Shown piece after piece: positions 15,597 through 19,654 of a stretch of DNA of 19,654 nucleotides. How positions within the stretch are numbered: position 1 is the first letter of the stretch; every line of letters starts with the position of its first letter. This DNA comes from Asaia bogorensis (lineage in GTDB: Bacteria > Pseudomonadota > Alphaproteobacteria > Acetobacterales > Acetobacteraceae), in the NCBI GenBank assembly GCA_945873675.1, contig CAMCEP010000015.1, positions 1 through 19,654 on the forward strand, given 5' to 3'. The position numbers and the translations under genes are program-made. The notes under the pieces are model-generated. The model did not search any database and was not told where the DNA came from. It worked only from the letters and a program-made list of their open reading frames with translations.

Positions 15597-17396
15597 ATGA
15601 GTGATCTGGCCGCCCAGAGCGCCGAAGCAAAACGCACCGAAGGATCATCGGGTGCGGAAGGCGTGGCGTTTCAGGTTTCGGCCCTGCTGGCGGTGGATCC
15701 TGTAGGCCTTGCTGGGGTTGTGCTGCGCGGGCCAGCCGACCCAAGGCGTGATGAATGGCTGGAAGCTTTTCGCAAACTGCTACCGGCCGACGCGCCGTGG
15801 CGGCGCGTGCCTTTGGGTATCGCCGATAGTCGCTTGTTAGGGGGGCTTGATCTTGCCGCGAGCCTGAGTGCCGGGCGACCCATCGCGCAAGCGGGCCTGC
15901 TGTCCGAAGCTAATGGCGGCATGATCATCCTGCCTATGGCTGAACGCGTGGAAAGCCAAATGATCGCGCGTATCGCCGCTGTGCTGGATAGTGGCGCACT
16001 GCGCGTAGCGCGTGAGGGTATTACGATGGCGCGCGCCACTCGATTTGGCATTGTCGCGATGGATGAAGGTGCCAGCGAAGAAGAACAGGTCACTGAAGCG
16101 CTTTCTGATCGCCTCGCCTTTCGATTGAGCTTCGATACCACAAGCTTGCAGCGCGCGGCGCCTGTGATGCCGACTCGGGCGGAGATTGAGGCAGCGCGGC
16201 GGCGCCTAAGTCGAGTTCAAATGCCGGCTGATTTGCCGCAAGCCTTTTGCGCGGCGGCCTTGGCGCTTGGTATCCTGTCGTTGCGCGCCCCTGTTTTTGC
16301 GCTTCGCTGCGCCCGTGCCGCTGCTGCACTTGCAGGACGCACGGAAGTAACGCGCGAAGATGCCGCACTTGCAGCGCAACTCATCCTGGCGCCGCGCGCG
16401 CGGCAAGTGCCTGAGGCGCCCGCGGAAGAACAGGAACAGCCGCCCGAACAACAACAAGAACCTTCCAATGCTGACACGCAGCAGCAGCAAGACCAGCCAT
16501 CGCTGGAAGACCTTGTGCTTGCGGCGGCGCAGGCCAGCCTGCCGGCGGGATTGCTCGCGGGGCTTGGTGTCGCGGCGCGGCAAATGGCGCGTCAGGCAGC
16601 ATCTTCCGGCAGATCAGGCATGATGCGCCGTTCCGCGCAACGCGGTCGGCCTATTGGCGCGCGGCCGGCGGCGTGGCGTGCGGGGCTGCGTTTGGCCTTG
16701 GTGGAAACTCTGCGTGTCGCGGCCCCTTGGCAGGAATATCGCCGGCGCGAAAAGCCGCATCACGCGGCGTTGGTGCATATCAGACGGGAAGATGTGCGCA
16801 TTCGCCGCTATAAGCAGAATAGTGAAACCACTACGATCTTTTTGGTGGATGCCTCAGGTTCGGCTGCGCTGCATCGCCTCGCTGAAGCCAAGGGTGCCGT
16901 GGAATTGCTGCTGGCAGATTGTTATGTGCGGCGCGATCGTGTGGCGGTGATTGCCTTCCGTGGCCGCGGCGCAGAAGTGCTGCTTGAACCGACACATTCC
17001 CTGGTGCGCGCCAAGCGCAGCCTGGCCGCTTTGCCCGGGGGCGGGGGCACGCCACTCGCGTCCGGGATTGCGGCCGGCTATGCCATGGCGGAAGCCAGCC
17101 GCAAGCGCGGGCAGACGCCAGTGATTGTCGCGCTGACTGATGGTCGCGCCAATGTTACGCGCGATGGTTTGGGCGGGCGCGCCACGGCGGAATCGGAAGC
17201 GCTGGATACGGCGCGGTTGTTCAAGGCTTCTGGCATTGCCGCGCTGCTGATTGATACGGCACCGCGGCCACAGGCTTTTTCACGCGACCTCGCCTCTGCC
17301 ATGGGCGCGCGCTATGTGCCGCTGCCCTTCGCTGATGCGGCGCGTATGTCGGCCGCCGTGCGCCAGGCAGCGCGCGCGCCGGCTTCAGGGCCCTGA
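15597..17396 (+). CDS. bchD: Magnesium chelatase subunit D
   Basis: This encodes a 599-aa BchD, the platform subunit that links the BchI ATPase ring to BchH. Residues 24-265 resemble an AAA+ domain without a Walker A lysine, as expected for BchD (GVVLRGPADPRRDEW takes the P-loop place). Residues about 271-303 are a Glu/Pro/Gln-rich linker (EEQEQPPEQQQEPS then QQQQDQ). The C-terminal third is a von Willebrand A/integrin-I domain with a MIDAS metal site: Asp418-x-Ser420-x-Ser422 (DASGS), Thr485 (GGGGTPLASG) and Asp515 (LTDGRAN). ATG 15597 has GGAG upstream; the frame is open further upstream but that stretch lies inside bchI. bchO begins 4 bases after the stop. Confidence 0.95.
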   Translation: MSDLAAQSAEAKRTEGSSGAEGVAFQVSALLAVDPVGLAGVVLRGPADPRRDEWLEAFRKLLPADAPWRRVPLGIADSRLLGGLDLAASLSAGRPIAQAGLLSEANGGMIILPMAERVESQMIARIAAVLDSGALRVAREGITMARATRFGIVAMDEGASEEEQVTEALSDRLAFRLSFDTTSLQRAAPVMPTRAEIEAARRRLSRVQMPADLPQAFCAAALALGILSLRAPVFALRCARAAAALAGRTEVTREDAALAAQLILAPRARQVPEAPAEEQEQPPEQQQEPSNADTQQQQDQPSLEDLVLAAAQASLPAGLLAGLGVAARQMARQAASSGRSGMMRRSAQRGRPIGARPAAWRAGLRLALVETLRVAAPWQEYRRREKPHHAALVHIRREDVRIRRYKQNSETTTIFLVDASGSAALHRLAEAKGAVELLLADCYVRRDRVAVIAFRGRGAEVLLEPTHSLVRAKRSLAALPGGGGTPLASGIAAGYAMAEASRKRGQTPVIVALTDGRANVTRDGLGGRATAESEALDTARLFKASGIAALLIDTAPRPQAFSRDLASAMGARYVPLPFADAARMSAAVRQAARAPASGP

Positions 17397-17400
17397 TGCC

Positions 17401-18309
17401 ATGGCCGCGTCCGGAGAGTTTCCAAATTGGGAAAGGGACGGGCGCGATTGGCCCAATCGGGAATCGAGCCAGTTTGTCGAAGCCGGCGGGCTGCAGTGGC
17501 ATGTGCAGCGAATGGGGCAGGGGCCTTGCCTGTTGTTGCTGCATGGTACGGCGGCGGCCACGCATAGCTGGCGCGATCTGGTGCCACTGCTTGCGCCGCA
17601 TTTCACGCTGATTGCGCCTGATTTACCGGGGCATGGCTTTACCTCCAGCCTGCCGCCGAGGCGGGTTTCGCTGGCGGGGTTTTCGGAGGCCTTGCAGGCG
17701 CTGCTGAAGAAACTTCAACTCTCGCCCGATGTTGTGCTGGGCCATTCGGCAGGGGCAGCGATTGCACTGCGCATGGCCTTGGATGGCAGCATTGCGCCGC
17801 GCGCTGTCTTCAGCCTGAATGGTGCCTTGCTGCCGTTGGGTGATGAGCATTCGGCGTTTTTCACCCGCGCCGCGCAGTTGATGGTGGGCTTGCCCTTTGT
17901 CTCAAAGCTTTGCGCCTGGCGTGCTTCCAAGCAAGAAGTGGCGGCCAAGCTGCTGCGCGATACGGGGTCCGATATCGGGCCGCGCGGTGTGGAATTATAC
18001 ACGCGGCTTTTTGGCTATTCTGGGCATATTCGCGCGGCGCTGACGATGATGGCGCAATGGGAATTACGCCCCTTGCTGCGTGATTTACCGCGCCTTGGTA
18101 CAGCGCTGTTCCTGATGGTGGGCAGCCGCGATCGCGCCGTACCGCCCATGCAGGCGCGGCGCATTCAGGCCATCCTTCCCGCCGCGCGCATCATTTCCCT
18201 GGAAGGGCTTGGCCATCTGGCGCATGAAGAAGCGCCACAACTGGTCGCCGATGCGCTGCTTAAGGAATGGTCGCGACTCGCGCAGAATATCACCGGGGCG
18301 GCGGCATGA
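17401..18309 (+). CDS. bchO: BchO, alpha/beta hydrolase associated with Mg-chelatase
   Basis: This encodes a 302-aa alpha/beta-hydrolase fold protein of the BchO family, found beside bchI and bchD in phototrophic proteobacteria. Its substrate is not established; it is annotated as a Mg-chelatase accessory protein. The catalytic triad looks complete: Ser116 in the nucleophile elbow GHSAGAA, Asp244 (VGSRDRAVPP) and His272 (GLGHLAHEE). The oxyanion motif LLLHGTAAATHSW is at about residues 45-57, and IAPDLPGHGFT (about 71-81) is the next conserved strand-loop. ATG 17401 lies 4 bases after the bchD stop. The frame extends upstream only into bchD. The stop overlaps the next gene as ATGA. Confidence 0.92.
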   Translation: MAASGEFPNWERDGRDWPNRESSQFVEAGGLQWHVQRMGQGPCLLLLHGTAAATHSWRDLVPLLAPHFTLIAPDLPGHGFTSSLPPRRVSLAGFSEALQALLKKLQLSPDVVLGHSAGAAIALRMALDGSIAPRAVFSLNGALLPLGDEHSAFFTRAAQLMVGLPFVSKLCAWRASKQEVAAKLLRDTGSDIGPRGVELYTRLFGYSGHIRAALTMMAQWELRPLLRDLPRLGTALFLMVGSRDRAVPPMQARRIQAILPAARIISLEGLGHLAHEEAPQLVADALLKEWSRLAQNITGAAA

Positions 18310-19604
18310 GCTTCGATAACGTGCTCCCCCCATCCTATGCCAAGCGCGTCGAACTCAATGATGAGGTGCATGCGCGCCCGCCGGAGATCCTTCTTTCCCC
18401 GTGCCGCGTATCGCAGATTGCGTTGTTGCCGACAGCCGATGAAGCACGTGATGCGCCCTGGGCCGCGCTTTGCGCGCTCGCGCAGCGCTTTTCCGTGCCG
18501 GCCCCGGCGCCAGGTGCCAATCATTACAGCGCGGATTTCGGGCCCTTTCGTCTGAAATGGGAAAGACATGGCGAATTCAGCCGCTTCATGGTGGTGGTCG
18601 CGGGCGCGGAACCTGAGCCCTTCGCGGCGGCGGCCATCCATGCCCTGCCGGCGGATTGGCTGAAAGCCCTGCCTGGCCAAGTGATTGCCGCGGCGCATGT
18701 CACGCTGCTGGCTTCTAAGGATGTACCACTGGCCATCAGCGAAATCTCACGACGCTATTTTCGTGATCACATGCTGGTGGGCGGCCCACTGGTCAGCGGC
18801 CAGGCGCATGCCTTCACGGATTTTCGTATCCAGGATGATGGGTTCAGCCGCTTCCTGATTTATGATGGCGGCATGTCGCCCTATCAGGCAGGGCGGCTCA
18901 CGCAGCGCCTCCTAGAGATGGAAACCTACCGCATTATGGCGCTGCTGGCGCTACCGGTCGCGCAGGAAGTGGCGCCGCAAATCGGTGCGCAGGAACGGGA
19001 ACTTGCTGAAATCAGCGCGGCCCTTGTGGAAGCCCAGGAAGCGGATGAACCGCTGCTGCTGCAACGCTTGACGCGTATGGCGGCCGAAGCCGAAAGCCGC
19101 GAATCGCGCCATCGCTTTCGTTTTTCCGCCGCGGCCGCCTATTATGAATTGGTCCGTAACCGCATTCATGAATTGCGGGAGACGCGCATGGAAGGCATGC
19201 AGACCTTCGGTGAATTCACCGAACGCCGTTTGGCGCCGGCGATGAACACCTGCCAGGCGGTTGGCACACGGCAGGAGATGCTCTCCCAACGTGTGGCGCG
19301 CGCGACGCAGCTTCTCTCGACGCGCGTTGATATCACGCGCGAGCGGCAGAACCAGGCCTTACTTGCTTCCATGGAACGGCGCGCGCGCCAGCAGCTTAGG
19401 TTGCAGCAGGCGGTCGAAGGGTTTTCCGTGGCCGCCATCACCTATTACGTGGTTGGGCTTGTGGCCTATCTGGCCAAGGGTTTGGTCACTTCGGGCGCGA
19501 CCTTCCGCGAAGAAATCGTGACCGGGATCGCCATTCCGGTGGTCGCCTTGGCAGTGGCGCTTGGCGTGCGGCGCTTCCGCCGCCGGACGGCCGAAAATGA
19601 CTGA
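18306..19604 (+). CDS. DUF3422 family membrane-anchored protein
   Basis: This encodes a 432-aa protein that I recognise as DUF3422, a family of unknown function common in Alphaproteobacteria. The start YAKRVELNDEVHARPPE is its hallmark. The middle is soluble and largely helical; from about residue 225 it is charged and probably coiled coil (QEADEPLLLQRLTRMAAEAE, then ESRHRFRFSAAAAYYELV). Two membrane helices close the protein (about residues 372-391 and 404-421), ending in a basic tail RRFRRRTAEND. ATG 18306 overlaps the bchO stop as ATGA, so it is co-translated with the chelatase genes. A role in photosynthesis is not established and rests on location only. Confidence 0.88.
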   Translation: MSFDNVLPPSYAKRVELNDEVHARPPEILLSPCRVSQIALLPTADEARDAPWAALCALAQRFSVPAPAPGANHYSADFGPFRLKWERHGEFSRFMVVVAGAEPEPFAAAAIHALPADWLKALPGQVIAAAHVTLLASKDVPLAISEISRRYFRDHMLVGGPLVSGQAHAFTDFRIQDDGFSRFLIYDGGMSPYQAGRLTQRLLEMETYRIMALLALPVAQEVAPQIGAQERELAEISAALVEAQEADEPLLLQRLTRMAAEAESRESRHRFRFSAAAAYYELVRNRIHELRETRMEGMQTFGEFTERRLAPAMNTCQAVGTRQEMLSQRVARATQLLSTRVDITRERQNQALLASMERRARQQLRLQQAVEGFSVAAITYYVVGLVAYLAKGLVTSGATFREEIVTGIAIPVVALAVALGVRRFRRRTAEND

Positions 19605-19628
19605 AACAAGAAAATTGCGAGGATGCGC

Positions 19629-19654
19629 ATGTCTGGACTGACCGGTATTTCGGC
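19629..19654 (+). CDS. Possible start of a further gene (partial, 5' end only)
   Basis: After 24 bases, ATG 19629 is preceded by GAGG (19619-19622, 6 bases away) and opens the frame MSGLTGIS, which runs off the right edge. An in-frame ATG at 19623 is also possible. Eight codons are too few to name a product. The ribosome-binding-site spacing and the same strand suggest the transcription unit may continue. Confidence 0.4.

Noticed and set aside
16407..16505. Gln/Glu/Pro-rich repeat in bchD as a possible inserted repeat
   Set aside because: An acidic, proline-rich linker between the AAA+ and VWA domains is normal for BchD; this is a variant of it.
19597..19641. 14-codon ORF starting at ATG 19597 overlapping the DUF3422 stop
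   Set aside because: It is very short, has no ribosome binding site and ends inside the probable next gene.
1..19654. PpsR/CrtJ (TGT-N12-ACA) or FnrL-type operators
   Set aside because: I looked at the puhE-hemA gap, the short intergenic gaps and the 3' end of lhaA by eye and found no convincing match; a systematic pattern scan within genes was not possible.

Overview
The window is one continuous plus-strand block of photosynthesis genes from an anoxygenic phototrophic proteobacterium, almost certainly an alphaproteobacterium. The gene order bchN-bchB-bchH-bchL-bchM-lhaA-puhA-puhB-puhC-small ORF-acsF-puhE-hemA is the conserved core of alphaproteobacterial photosynthesis gene clusters. A Rhodospirillales/Acetobacteraceae-like aerobic phototroph is my guess from the overall arrangement and the oxygen-dependent cyclase; the sequence alone does not settle the family.

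Layout. Positions 1-548 hold the 3' end of bchN. bchB (551-2083), bchH (2058-5675), bchL (5672-6583) and bchM (6583-7284) supply dark-operative protochlorophyllide reductase (BchL + BchNB), the large Mg-chelatase subunit and the Mg-protoporphyrin methyltransferase. Next come the light-harvesting/reaction-centre assembly genes: lhaA, puhA (H subunit), puhB, puhC and a 101-codon ORF of unknown function. acsF (aerobic cyclase) and puhE follow, then hemA (5-aminolevulinate synthase), bchI, bchD and bchO (Mg-chelatase motor subunits plus an alpha/beta hydrolase accessory protein). A DUF3422 membrane protein gene and the first bases of a further possible gene close the window.

How they work together. 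HemA makes the tetrapyrrole precursor, BchHID inserts Mg into protoporphyrin IX, BchM methylates it, AcsF forms the isocyclic ring using O2, and BchLNB reduces ring D in an ATP-dependent, nitrogenase-like reaction. PuhA is a reaction-centre subunit, and LhaA, PuhB, PuhC and PuhE support assembly of the RC-LH1 complex. Junctions are extremely tight: most are 4-base ATGA/GTGA or 1-base TGATG overlaps. The only real break is the 114-base gap between puhE and hemA.

I see no wholly new system. The parts least explained by known gene content are: the puhE-hemA gap with a 38-codon in-phase ORF and a terminator-like hairpin; a strong GC hairpin just inside the annotated start of bchI; a roughly 90-residue C-terminal extension on PuhE; a four-cysteine insert in BchI; the unassigned 101-aa protein between PuhC and AcsF; and the DUF3422 gene translationally coupled to bchO. 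There are no rRNA, tRNA, insertion sequences, CRISPR arrays or carotenoid genes here.
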